22,608 nt of DNA from a bacterium (GTDB lineage Bacteria; RBG-13-66-14), in contig DATKYS010000021.1 in the NCBI GenBank assembly GCA_035528375.1, positions 1 through 22,608 of the forward strand. The letters are read 5' to 3'. Of this stretch, positions 7,309 to 14,108 are shown one piece after another (positions within the stretch are counted from its first letter, which is position 1; each line of letters opens with the position of its first letter). The position numbers were made by a program, and so were the translations under genes. The notes under the pieces were generated by a model that had not been told where the DNA came from, did not search any database, and was given only the letters and a program-made list of their open reading frames with translations.

Positions 7309-8523
7309 ATGGACGACCGGCCGCTTTCAGATTTCATGGAGGAATACCTCGCCGAGCTCGCGGTCCTGCGGGGCTTTTCCCCGCACACCCTGCGCGCGTA
7401 CCGGGGCGAGCTGGAAGCTTTCCTGAAAAACCTCTCCGCCTTCGGCGCGCCGGTGACCCTGGGCCGGTTCGTGGCGCTGGAGCTGCGGATTTACATGTCA
7501 CAGCGGCGGCAGGTGGGCGACTCGGACGCCACGCTGGCCCGGCGGCGGTCTGCGCTGGGCTCCTTCGGGAGCTGGCTGGTCAAGCGGGGCTTTTTGGGCG
7601 GCAACCCGGCGAAGTCCCTCCCCCGGGGGAAGGGGCTGCTCCGGCCGCTTCCCGGCGTACTCACGGTGGAGGAGGCGACGCGGCTGGTGGAGGCCCCGCG
7701 GGGTCCGCTGCCGCTGGAGGAGCGCGACCGGGTTTTGGGGCTCATGCGCGAAAAGCTGGAGCTCACCCCGGCGGTTTTGGCGAAGTTGAAGGTTGAAGAG
7801 GTGGACGCGGGCTACGGCGTGATTGACTCGGAAATCTGCCGGGAGCTGCGGCTGCCGGAACCGGTCCGCCTGGCGCTGGCGGGGTACGTGAAGCTGCGCG
7901 AAACCCTCGATCCGCAATCGGCCCGGCTCTTTCTCAACGGCAACGGCGGTCCGCTGTACGAGCGGGACATAGGGCCGGCGCTCGCCGGTTACGAAAAGGG
8001 GTGCGCGCTGCGGGCGCGGGATGTGGCGCTCTTGGAGCTGCTGTACGGCGCGGGCCTGCGCGTGTCGGAGGCGGCGGGCGTGATGGCGGGGGACTTCGAC
8101 TTCGGCCGGGGGCTGGTCACCGTGCGGGGGAAGGGGAAGAAGGAGCGGATCGTCCCCTGCGGTGAGACGGCGGCGGCGGCGATTTCAGATTACATAAAGC
8201 TGCGGGAGGCGCTCGCCCCAAAGTCCGAGCAGCTTTTTCTGAACCGCCGCGGCGGGCCGCTCACCGACCGCTCCGTGGACCGGCTGGTCAAGCGGTACGC
8301 CGTGCGGGCGGACATCGGGCGCGCCGTCTCGCCCCACGTCCTGCGGCACAGCTTCGCCACCCATTTACTCGAAGCGGGGGTGGACCTGCGGCTCATCCAG
8401 GAGATGCTGGGGCACGCGAGCCTGGACACGACGGCGGTTTACGCGCGGGTGGCGGTTGAGCGGTGGCGGGACGTTTACGACCGGGCGCACCCCAGGGCGC
8501 GGTTGCAGCAGCGGCTGCTGTAA
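7309..8523 (+). CDS. Xer-type tyrosine recombinase with internal duplication
   Basis: This is a tyrosine site-specific recombinase (404 aa from ATG 7309) of the XerC/XerD type, which normally resolves chromosome dimers in the cytoplasm. The N-terminal SAM-like core-binding domain spans about 6-100 (F-S-P-H-T-L-R-A-Y at 23-31). The catalytic set is complete: Arg251 (GLRVSE), Lys275 (RGKGKKER), His343 and Arg346 (SPHVLRHSF), His369 (LGHAS) and Tyr378. XerC/D proteins are about 300 aa; the surplus is a second, degenerate copy of the first half of the catalytic domain (137-229) ahead of the intact one (236-330). The closest part, 192-228 against 294-330, has 18 of 37 identical residues, while the degenerate copy lacks the Arg and Lys. 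No Shine-Dalgarno precedes 7309 or the alternative ATG at 7300. TACAAT at 7296-7301 could make 7309 a leaderless start. Confidence 0.9.
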   Translation: MDDRPLSDFMEEYLAELAVLRGFSPHTLRAYRGELEAFLKNLSAFGAPVTLGRFVALELRIYMSQRRQVGDSDATLARRRSALGSFGSWLVKRGFLGGNPAKSLPRGKGLLRPLPGVLTVEEATRLVEAPRGPLPLEERDRVLGLMREKLELTPAVLAKLKVEEVDAGYGVIDSEICRELRLPEPVRLALAGYVKLRETLDPQSARLFLNGNGGPLYERDIGPALAGYEKGCALRARDVALLELLYGAGLRVSEAAGVMAGDFDFGRGLVTVRGKGKKERIVPCGETAAAAISDYIKLREALAPKSEQLFLNRRGGPLTDRSVDRLVKRYAVRADIGRAVSPHVLRHSFATHLLEAGVDLRLIQEMLGHASLDTTAVYARVAVERWRDVYDRAHPRARLQQRLL

Positions 8524-8552
8524 ATCCCCTCGCCCACGGTCGGCTGTACGAG

Positions 8553-8822
8553 CGGGCGACCGTGGACGGTCGCCCCTACGGGACGGATTGACGGTGGGAC
8601 GTAGGGGCGGGTGTCTCCACCCGCTCGTCATTTTTTGAACAAATGTAGGACGGGGAATCCCTTCCCTGCCACGTTTATAAGGAAGCCCTCACCCCTGCCC
8701 CTCTCCCACAGGGAGAGGGGGGCTGCGCCAACCCTCACCCCGACCCGCGCCTTGCTGTTTGCAATGACGTAGGGGCGGGTGTCCACACCCGCCCGCGGGC
8801 CGATCGCATGTCGGCCCCTACG
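8553..8822. repeat. Repeat cluster downstream of the recombinase
   Basis: The gap 8524-8945 contains no gene I can support. It holds GGGCGACCGT/ACGGTCGCCC (8553-8580), a T-tailed GGGCGGGTGT-type element with imperfect arms (about 8600-8636, possible weak terminator for the recombinase), a decayed GTAGGACGGGGAATCC copy (about 8645-8672), a CCCTCACCCC/CTCTCCC/GGGAGAGGGG stretch (about 8687-8722), and a double element (8760-8822) beginning GCAATGACGTAGGGGCG. From 8823 to 8945 I see nothing recognisable. Confidence 0.8.
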
Positions 8823-8945
8823 TCGCGCACCGGCCTATCAACCACCAGTGCCCTATATCCGTTTAAATGGGACCGCTCGCGGATACGGGTTCACGAACTA
8901 CGCCGACCTCTCCCCGCGGAACAGCGGTCCAGCGTGCTACGCCGG

Positions 8946-9620
8946 CTACCACAGCTCGCCCAGGAGGCGGAACCACACGCCGACGAAGCGCAGGGTGTCG
9001 GCGACCACGCGCATCTTGCTGTCGGAATCCTTCAGGTACAGGGTGGGGATGGTCACCGGCGCGAGCTTGGCCCCGGCGCGGGCGGCGCGGACGAGCTGCT
9101 CGCTCTCTGCGGCGAAGCGGTCCGCACTGGTTACCGCCGCTTCCAGAACCCAGCGGCGTATCGCCCGCATCCCGCACTGGGAATCTTCGATTCTCGCACC
9201 GGCGAGGAAACCTACCAGGCGGGTGGTTACGCGGTTGGAGAAGATGCGCGCGGCGGGCATCTTTCCCAGATCGGTCAGGCGGTCGCCGTAGGCCAGGTCC
9301 GCCCCGGCGGCGAGCTTTTGTAAAAATGCCGGTATCAGCTCCGGCTGGTGCTGGCCGTCGGCGTCCAGGGTGACCACGACGTCGTACCCCTCGGCCAGGG
9401 CGTAGCGGAACCCCTGGCGTAAGGCGTGCCCCTTGCCGTGGTTGGGCGGGGGGAGATTCAGCACCAGGGCCCCGGCGTCGGCGGCCTCTTCCGCCGTGTC
9501 GTCGGTGGAGGCGTCGTCCACCACCAGCACCTCGGGCAGGTGCGCGAGGATACCCTCTATCACCGGGGCGATGCGCGGCGCCTCGTTGTAGGCCGGGATG
9601 ACGGCGAGGATTTTGGTCAT
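8946..9620 (-). CDS. Family 2 glycosyltransferase (DPM1-like, soluble)
   Basis: The 224-aa product is a GT-A fold family 2 glycosyltransferase. It opens with MTKILAVIPAYNEAPRI, the usual first strand; the nucleotide-binding V-V-D-D-A-S-T-D-D-T lies at 33-42; the metal-binding D-x-D is Asp86-Ala-Asp88 in TLDADGQHQPE. A later R-I-E-D-S-Q-C-G-M-R (143-152) matches the acceptor-side region of dolichol/undecaprenyl-phosphate sugar transferases. It has no membrane segments, so it is a soluble single-domain enzyme probably working at the membrane face on a lipid-linked acceptor; donor and acceptor cannot be read from sequence. The start at 9620 is the conserved N-terminus. There is no strong Shine-Dalgarno, but an extended -10 TGCTATACT lies 31 bases upstream. 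It stands alone between repeat blocks. Confidence 0.9.
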   Translation of the reverse strand: MTKILAVIPAYNEAPRIAPVIEGILAHLPEVLVVDDASTDDTAEEAADAGALVLNLPPPNHGKGHALRQGFRYALAEGYDVVVTLDADGQHQPELIPAFLQKLAAGADLAYGDRLTDLGKMPAARIFSNRVTTRLVGFLAGARIEDSQCGMRAIRRWVLEAAVTSADRFAAESEQLVRAARAGAKLAPVTIPTLYLKDSDSKMRVVADTLRFVGVWFRLLGELW

Positions 9621-9651
9621 TGGCTGGCTCTCGGGATTCGGCAGCGTTCCG

Positions 9652-9660
9652 AGTATAGCA
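9652..9660 (-). promoter_or_regulatory. Extended -10 of the glycosyltransferase gene
   Basis: Minus strand reads TGCTATACT, an extended -10 element. No good -35 hexamer is found at the right distance. The expected start near 9645 gives a leader of about 25 bases. Confidence 0.5.
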
Positions 9661-9710
9661 TTTAAAGGGGGAGCCGGACGGCTCCCCACAACGGCCCGTA
9701 CCTCGCCGGT

Positions 9711-10083
9711 TGCGATGACGTAGGGGCGGGTGTCCACACCCGCCCGTTTTTTTCTAAGGCAGCCCTCACCCCTGCCCCTCTCCCACGGGGAGAGGGAAAT
9801 CGCGGGCCGACCTGAAGGTCGGCCCCTACGAGGTTGACGCGCGATTCACACCTTAGCCGTAGGGGCGAGTGTCCACACCCGCCCGTTTATTTCTAAGGTA
9901 GCCCTCACCCTGTTTGCGATGATGCAGGGCGGCCCCCCCGCGGGCCGCCGCGAAATGCGATGACGTAGGGGCGGGTCTTTAGACCCGCCCGCGGGCCGAC
10001 CTGAAGGTCGGCCCCTACGAGGTTGACGCGCGATTCACACCTTAGCCGTAGGGGCGGGTGTCCACACCCGCCCGTTTTTTTAA
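9711..10083. repeat. Repeat array with T-tailed hairpins
   Basis: The gap between the glycosyltransferase and the CBS-tailed gene is nearly all repeats. In order: GCGATGACGTAGGGGCG plus GGGTGT/ACACCC arms and a T7 tail (9711-9753), CCCTCACCCC/CTCTCCC/GGGAGAGGG (about 9763-9797), a double element (9801-9888), GATGCAGGGCGGCC/GGGCCGCCG (about 9920-9950), and a triple element (9957-10083) ending in a T-run. The 9711-9753 hairpin is a textbook terminator on the plus strand although no plus-strand gene lies just upstream. Confidence 0.85.
9801..10077. repeat. 88-bp near-perfect direct repeat, 189 bp apart
   Basis: Bases 9801-9888 recur at 9990-10077 with a single difference (A at 9868, G at 10057). 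Each copy holds the GGCCGACCT/AGGTCGGCC hairpin, a unique-looking 27-base stretch containing ACGCGCGATTCACACC, and the GGGTGT/ACACCC hairpin. This indicates a recent segmental duplication of a composite repeat. Confidence 0.85.
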
Positions 10084-10119
10084 TATGGAAGCCCTCACCC
10101 CGGCCCGGTCACGTCAATG

Positions 10120-10140
10120 AAAAACGGGCCCGCGGGCCCG
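10120..10140 (-). terminator. Intrinsic terminator after the CBS-tailed gene
   Basis: On the minus strand the palindrome CGGGCCCGCGGGCCCG is followed directly by five Ts, about 30 bases beyond the stop at 10171. It ends the two-gene unit 13031-10171 and is unrelated in sequence to the neighbouring repeats. Confidence 0.75.
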
Positions 10141-10170
10141 CTGGAGCTCATTCCGAATCGCTCGGGTCAA

Positions 10171-11472
10171 TCACCCCGCCGGCCCGGAGCCGCCGACGAG
10201 GCGCAGCACGTCCGCCGCCCGGACGACGCCCCTCGGCGCGCCGTCCTTCCCGCAGACCACCAGGAGCTCCACCTCGGGATCGGCGAAGAGCGCCGCCATC
10301 TCCGCCAGCCCGGCTTCGGGACCCACCACGGCGAACCCCGTGGACATGAGCCCCTCCGCCTCGCGCCGGGGGAGGACGGACGGCTTGCGCTGGAGCTCCG
10401 ACAGCCGCCGGACCAGGTAGGCGTAGAAATCGTGGGTGGTGGTCCGGCCGTGGCTCATCGGCTGGGTCGGACCGCGCAGGCCCTCGAGAAAATCCAGGTG
10501 GGCGCGCAGGAGGCTTTTTTCCGTCTTGGGGTAGACGGACAGGAGGTGGCGGGTGCTCGAGTCGGGCACCTTCTCCTCCTTCCCCGGGGCGATGGCGCAG
10601 AGGACGACGTAGAGCAGAAGGTCCGCCTCGGGCACCTTCGCCTCGGGGACCCGCTCGCCCACCGTCATCGCCAGCTCGTCGTCCTGGTCGGAAAAGCGCG
10701 AGGAGAATTTCTCCAGGGTGTCCACGGCATCGGCCAGCCAGGCGCCCAGGGCCGTGCTCGTGCCGTAAAGAAGCCCCGCCCCGATGATGGACGCGTCGTC
10801 GGAGTGCCCCGGTCCCACGCGGTAGCGGATGTAGTCGTACTCGTAGGGGCCGTCGTCCACGTCGGCGACGGTGATTTTCCCCGCGTCGGCTATCATCCCC
10901 GCCCGGCGGAACTCGTCGAGCCGGGCCTCGTCGTGGGCCTCGTGGGCCAGCCGGTCCGGGTCCTCGCCCATTTCCTTCATCACGCGGGTGTCCACGACGA
11001 AGCACCTGCCGCCGCCGATTACCACGCCGTGGGCCTTCTCGGCGCGGGCCCGCACCGCCTCGTCGTCGCGCAGCCCGCCGATATACATCCCCCGCAGCAC
11101 CTCGCGCGGCTCCACCTCGATCCCGGCGAGCCAGGGCACCCGCAGGAGGGGATGGCCGGCCGCGTCCACCAGCCTCTTTCTCGGGTTCCCCCCGACGGCG
11201 GCCTCCACCCAGTCGGTGATTTCGTCAATCAGGGACTGGCGGGCCCGGCGGCAGTCGCTCACGTTCCAGCCCAACAGCTCCACGATGCGGTGGGTGACGA
11301 GGTCGGGGTAGCGGCGCTTGTGGAACGCCCCGGCGCCGGTGTGGGCGTGGCCCTCGATGGACTGGGCCAGAATCAGCTCGGCCACGCCTTGCTCCGTGTC
11401 CAGCCGCTCCTCCTCCACGAGGCTCGCGTAGTCGCGCCGGACGAGGTCTTCCAGGTTGGGTGCGGAAGCCAT
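10171..11472 (-). CDS. Unrecognised 433-aa protein with C-terminal CBS-like segment
   Basis: I do not recognise the main part of this protein. It looks soluble and acidic, with no signal peptide or membrane segment. Visible features are a His-containing stretch S-I-E-G-H-A-H-T-G-A-G-A-F-H-K (38-52), a Gly-rich A-H-G-V-V-I-G-G-G-R-C-F-V-V-D-T near 147-162, an Asp/Tyr-rich region V-A-D-V-D-D-G-P-Y-E-Y-D-Y near 201-213 and a His/Thr cluster G-R-T-T-T-H-D-F-Y-A-Y near 343-353. The last ~55 residues (M-S-T-G-F-A-V-V-G-P through G-V-V-R-A-A-D-V-L-R-L-V) fit one CBS motif, a module that usually pairs and binds adenine nucleotides. The ATG at 11472 has GGGAGGAG immediately upstream. It lies 62 bases after the zinc-ribbon protein gene on the same strand and probably shares its transcript. 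Confidence 0.8.
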   Translation of the reverse strand: MASAPNLEDLVRRDYASLVEEERLDTEQGVAELILAQSIEGHAHTGAGAFHKRRYPDLVTHRIVELLGWNVSDCRRARQSLIDEITDWVEAAVGGNPRKRLVDAAGHPLLRVPWLAGIEVEPREVLRGMYIGGLRDDEAVRARAEKAHGVVIGGGRCFVVDTRVMKEMGEDPDRLAHEAHDEARLDEFRRAGMIADAGKITVADVDDGPYEYDYIRYRVGPGHSDDASIIGAGLLYGTSTALGAWLADAVDTLEKFSSRFSDQDDELAMTVGERVPEAKVPEADLLLYVVLCAIAPGKEEKVPDSSTRHLLSVYPKTEKSLLRAHLDFLEGLRGPTQPMSHGRTTTHDFYAYLVRRLSELQRKPSVLPRREAEGLMSTGFAVVGPEAGLAEMAALFADPEVELLVVCGKDGAPRGVVRAADVLRLVGGSGPAG

Positions 11473-11534
11473 GCTCCTCCCGGGGGTGGGTTAGGGGATG
11501 CGCGGTTTGCCGTCCCGCGGGGGTCGGGGTTGAC

Positions 11535-13031
11535 CTAGGGCGCCGCCAGCGGCGGACCGAGGCAGGCCGATCGGATGTCGGAAATGCCCGTCCAGTACCG
11601 AATCTGCGGCATGTCCTCCCCCTCGAGGTCGTCCAGGTTGAAGAAAATGACGTTGTCCCGGCCCTCGTAGGCTCCGGCGACGACGACGACCCCGCCGGGG
11701 CCCACCGCCACGCTCTCCGGCGCGTCCCCCGGCACTTTGAAGTTTTCGCTGAAGGCCTCCCCGGGCCGCTGGTAGAAAGCCACCGGCGTGTCCTGATAAT
11801 CCACGCCGAGGTAGGCGAAGGTCCCGTCCTCCCCGAGGTCGAAGGAAATCATCCCCCCCTCGTTGCCCGCAGTCATGATGAACTCGTAGTCCCCGGTGGC
11901 CTGGTCCTCGGCGTACACGAGGGCCGGTTCGCCGGGCCCCGCCGAGTTGTGCTGGTAGTAGAGTACGCCGTCCGCGGCGACGCAGGGGATGAGGTTGGTG
12001 TTGTAGGACTCGAAGGGCTCGACGGCCCCGGTTTCCAGGTCGGCCGTCCAGATTTCGTAGTCGCCGGGGGGGCCGGCGGCCACGTAGAGGGTCTCGGCCG
12101 CCTCGTCGAGCCGCGGCTGGCGCAGGAGCTCGCCCGACGACCGGGCCCGGCTCAGCTCGCGGACGTACCCCTCCTCGCCGGAGTGCGCCTTCATCAGCCG
12201 CTCGAAGAGCGCCTCGCCGTCCAGGAGCAGCTCCGCCCCACCGCCCGTGGTGAGCCGGTACACGCCCAGGCCGTCCCGTGTGCGCAGGACGGCGGCGATG
12301 CCGGTTCCGTCGGGCGTCGGGTGAATATCGCCGAGGTCGCTCACGCCCTCGGGCAGCGGCAGAACCCTGAGCTCCTTGTCCTTCACCGCCTCGTAGTAGA
12401 TTATGGCGTCGTCCCCGACGAACCAGAGGGTCAGGTCGGCCGCGGGCCAGAGGTCCGGCGGGAGCCCGGCCACCGGCTCGTACCCCGCCTCGCGCATCTC
12501 CGCCGCCCGGTCGCGCCAGAGCGACTCCGACTCGCCCGCCGCCTTCTTCTCGCCTCCGGCGAGCCCACTGACCGCCTCCTCCAGGTCGCAGTCGCCCGAC
12601 AGGAGGAAGAAGACCACCGCCAACACGCCCAGAAGGGCCATGATGATGACCGACAGCAGGAGGACGCCCGTCACGACGCGGCGGGGGCTCGGCGTTGACG
12701 GCGCGGCCGTGCCGCCGTAATCCCGGGGAGGGCCGTAGACACCCGCATCGGGAAATTGGTCCACCGGCTGCTCCGCCTCCGCCGAGCGGAAGAGCCTTTT
12801 AAAGATGACCGTCGGTTCCGGCTCCGGGGTCTCCCCGGTCTCCAGGCTGAACTCGACCGTGGATTCGGCCGCGGGTTCAACCGCAGGCTCGACCTCCGAC
12901 CTCCCGGGGGGCATGCTGGCCTCGCCCGCCCGCTCCTCCTTCCAGCTCGGCTTCACCCGGACGCCGCACGCCGGGCAGCGTCCGCCCAGGGGGTCTATGA
13001 ACTCGGCGCCGCACTTCCGACAGAGGTACAT
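11535..13031 (-). CDS. Zinc-ribbon, single-pass membrane protein with propeller-like ectodomain
   Basis: The 498-aa product begins with a short zinc ribbon: Cys4-x-x-Cys7 and Cys19-x-x-Cys22 within the first 25 residues. A Glu/Pro-rich linker (~30-116) precedes one membrane helix (about 119-145, RRVVTGVLLLSVIIMALLGV). The outside part (150-498) is rich in beta strands and resembles TolB/WD-type propellers, with repeats such as D-I-H-P-T-P-D-G-T-G-I-A-A-V, L-Y-V-A-A-G-P-P-G-D-Y-E-I-W-T-A-D and V-A-V-G-P-G-G-V-V-V-V-A-G. The zinc ribbon would face the cytoplasm and could sense or bind a partner, as in other zinc-ribbon membrane proteins; this is inferred. The start at 13031 is chosen because the Cys motif begins at residue 4; the longer frame to 13124 would run through the promoter. 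It is divergent from nfo and first in a two-gene unit. Confidence 0.82.
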   Translation of the reverse strand: MYLCRKCGAEFIDPLGGRCPACGVRVKPSWKEERAGEASMPPGRSEVEPAVEPAAESTVEFSLETGETPEPEPTVIFKRLFRSAEAEQPVDQFPDAGVYGPPRDYGGTAAPSTPSPRRVVTGVLLLSVIIMALLGVLAVVFFLLSGDCDLEEAVSGLAGGEKKAAGESESLWRDRAAEMREAGYEPVAGLPPDLWPAADLTLWFVGDDAIIYYEAVKDKELRVLPLPEGVSDLGDIHPTPDGTGIAAVLRTRDGLGVYRLTTGGGAELLLDGEALFERLMKAHSGEEGYVRELSRARSSGELLRQPRLDEAAETLYVAAGPPGDYEIWTADLETGAVEPFESYNTNLIPCVAADGVLYYQHNSAGPGEPALVYAEDQATGDYEFIMTAGNEGGMISFDLGEDGTFAYLGVDYQDTPVAFYQRPGEAFSENFKVPGDAPESVAVGPGGVVVVAGAYEGRDNVIFFNLDDLEGEDMPQIRYWTGISDIRSACLGPPLAAP

Positions 13032-13088
13032 GGTAAATCCCGGTTTTCCGGTCGCGGACCGGAGGTTTTGCGGTGTGTATCCGCCCCA

Positions 13089-13094
13089 AGTATA
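13089..13094 (-). promoter_or_regulatory. -10 element of the zinc-ribbon protein gene
   Basis: Minus strand TATACT lies 57 bases upstream of the ATG at 13031. No convincing -35 is visible. It is back to back with the nfo promoter. Confidence 0.4.
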
Positions 13095-13132
13095 ACCGAC
13101 CGAAGGCGGCAGGGGGACCCCCAAAACGACGG

Positions 13133-13161
13133 ATGACCTCCGGGGCGTTTTGGGCTAAAAT
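13133..13161 (+). promoter_or_regulatory. Promoter of nfo
   Basis: ATGACC (13133-13138), 17-base spacer, TAAAAT (13156-13161). The expected start near 13168 leaves a short leader carrying GGGAGG just before the ATG at 13189. Confidence 0.6.
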
Positions 13162-13188
13162 GACCGCTCTCTCGGTCGAAGGGAGGCC

Positions 13189-14034
13189 ATGCGCTTCGGG
13201 ATGCACCTCTCGGTGGGGAAGGGGATAGACGCGGTGCCCGAGCTCGCCCGCCGGGTGGGGGCGGACGCGTACCAGATTTTCGTGGATTCGCCCTCGAGCT
13301 GGAGCTACTCGGAGTGGGACCCGGCCAAAATCGCCCGGTTCCGCGAGCGGAGGGTGGAGCTGGGGCAGGGCCCCGTCGTGGTCCACACCGGGTACCTCAT
13401 CAACCTCGGCGGCCCCAAGGCCGACGTTTTTACCAAAAGCCTCGCGGCGCTGGCGGCGGAGTTCGCCAAGGCCACTGCCGTCGGCGCCGACTACCTGGTC
13501 CTTCACCCGGGCAAGCACCTGGGGACCGGGCCCGAAACGGGATTGAAAAAAATCGTCGCCGGGCTCGCGCGGGTGATGGAAAAGAACCCCCCCGGCGCGC
13601 CGACGCTCCTGTTGGAAGACTCCGAGGGCTCGGGGACCTGCCTGGGGACGACCTTCGAGGAGCTGGCCTTCCTCCTGGGCGGCCTGGACGAAAAGGGGCC
13701 GGCGGCGGGCGTCTGCCTGGACACGGCCCACCTGTGGGGCGCCGGCTACGACCTCTCGACACCGGAGAAGGTCGCTTCGGTGCTGGACGCATTCGACCGC
13801 GTCGTGGGCCTGGACCGGCTGGGCTGCTTTCACCTCAACGATTCATCGAAGGAGCTCGGCTCGCGCACCGACCGCCACGCGTACCTGGGGGAGGGGAAAA
13901 TCGGTCTGGAGCCGTTCCGGGCGCTGGTCCGGGACCCGCGCGTGGAGCGCGTGGCCATGATTCTGGAGAAGACGGGCCGGGACGAGGCGCACTGTCGGGA
14001 GCTCATCGGTCAACTGCGGGGCCTGGCCCCGTAG
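13189..14034 (+). CDS. nfo: Endonuclease IV (AP endonuclease)
   Basis: The 281-aa product is endonuclease IV, the cytoplasmic zinc-dependent AP endonuclease of base excision repair that cuts 5' of abasic sites. All nine metal ligands of the E. coli enzyme have counterparts: His66 (VVHTGYLINLG), His106 (LHPGKH), Glu143 (LLLEDS), Asp178 and His181 (CLDTAH), His215 (FHLND), Asp228 and His230 (SRTDRHAYLGEG) and Glu260 (ILEKTG). Length matches the family (about 280). The ATG at 13189 follows GGGAGG with good spacing. It is transcribed away from the zinc-ribbon gene and followed within 75 bases by a signalling gene that has its own promoter, so co-transcription with that gene is not needed. Confidence 0.95.
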   Translation: MRFGMHLSVGKGIDAVPELARRVGADAYQIFVDSPSSWSYSEWDPAKIARFRERRVELGQGPVVVHTGYLINLGGPKADVFTKSLAALAAEFAKATAVGADYLVLHPGKHLGTGPETGLKKIVAGLARVMEKNPPGAPTLLLEDSEGSGTCLGTTFEELAFLLGGLDEKGPAAGVCLDTAHLWGAGYDLSTPEKVASVLDAFDRVVGLDRLGCFHLNDSSKELGSRTDRHAYLGEGKIGLEPFRALVRDPRVERVAMILEKTGRDEAHCRELIGQLRGLAP

Positions 14035-14036
14035 GG

Positions 14037-14065
14037 TTGCCGGATTTCCCGGTCGGTGCTACACT
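14037..14065 (+). promoter_or_regulatory. Promoter of the GAF-PAS-HisKA-REC gene
   Basis: TTGCCG (14037-14042), 17-base spacer, TACACT (14060-14065) preceded by TGC, making an extended -10. It begins 2 bases after the nfo stop codon. Confidence 0.6.
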
Positions 14066-14108
14066 TAAAAAAGGCGGCGCACCGCCGGCGGGTGACTCGG
14101 GAGCCGCT

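Noticed and set aside
9711-10083. CRISPR array
   Set aside because: The repeats are themselves hairpins with unequal spacing, no unique spacers of constant length and no cas genes nearby.
10117-11538. 473-codon plus-strand open frame
   Set aside because: Antisense shadow of the CBS-tailed protein gene; starts in the terminator hairpin and has no ribosome binding site.
13314-14108. 265-codon extension of the signalling protein frame through nfo
   Set aside because: It is out of frame with nfo, whose nine metal ligands are intact; the TTG at 14109 has a ribosome binding site and promoter.
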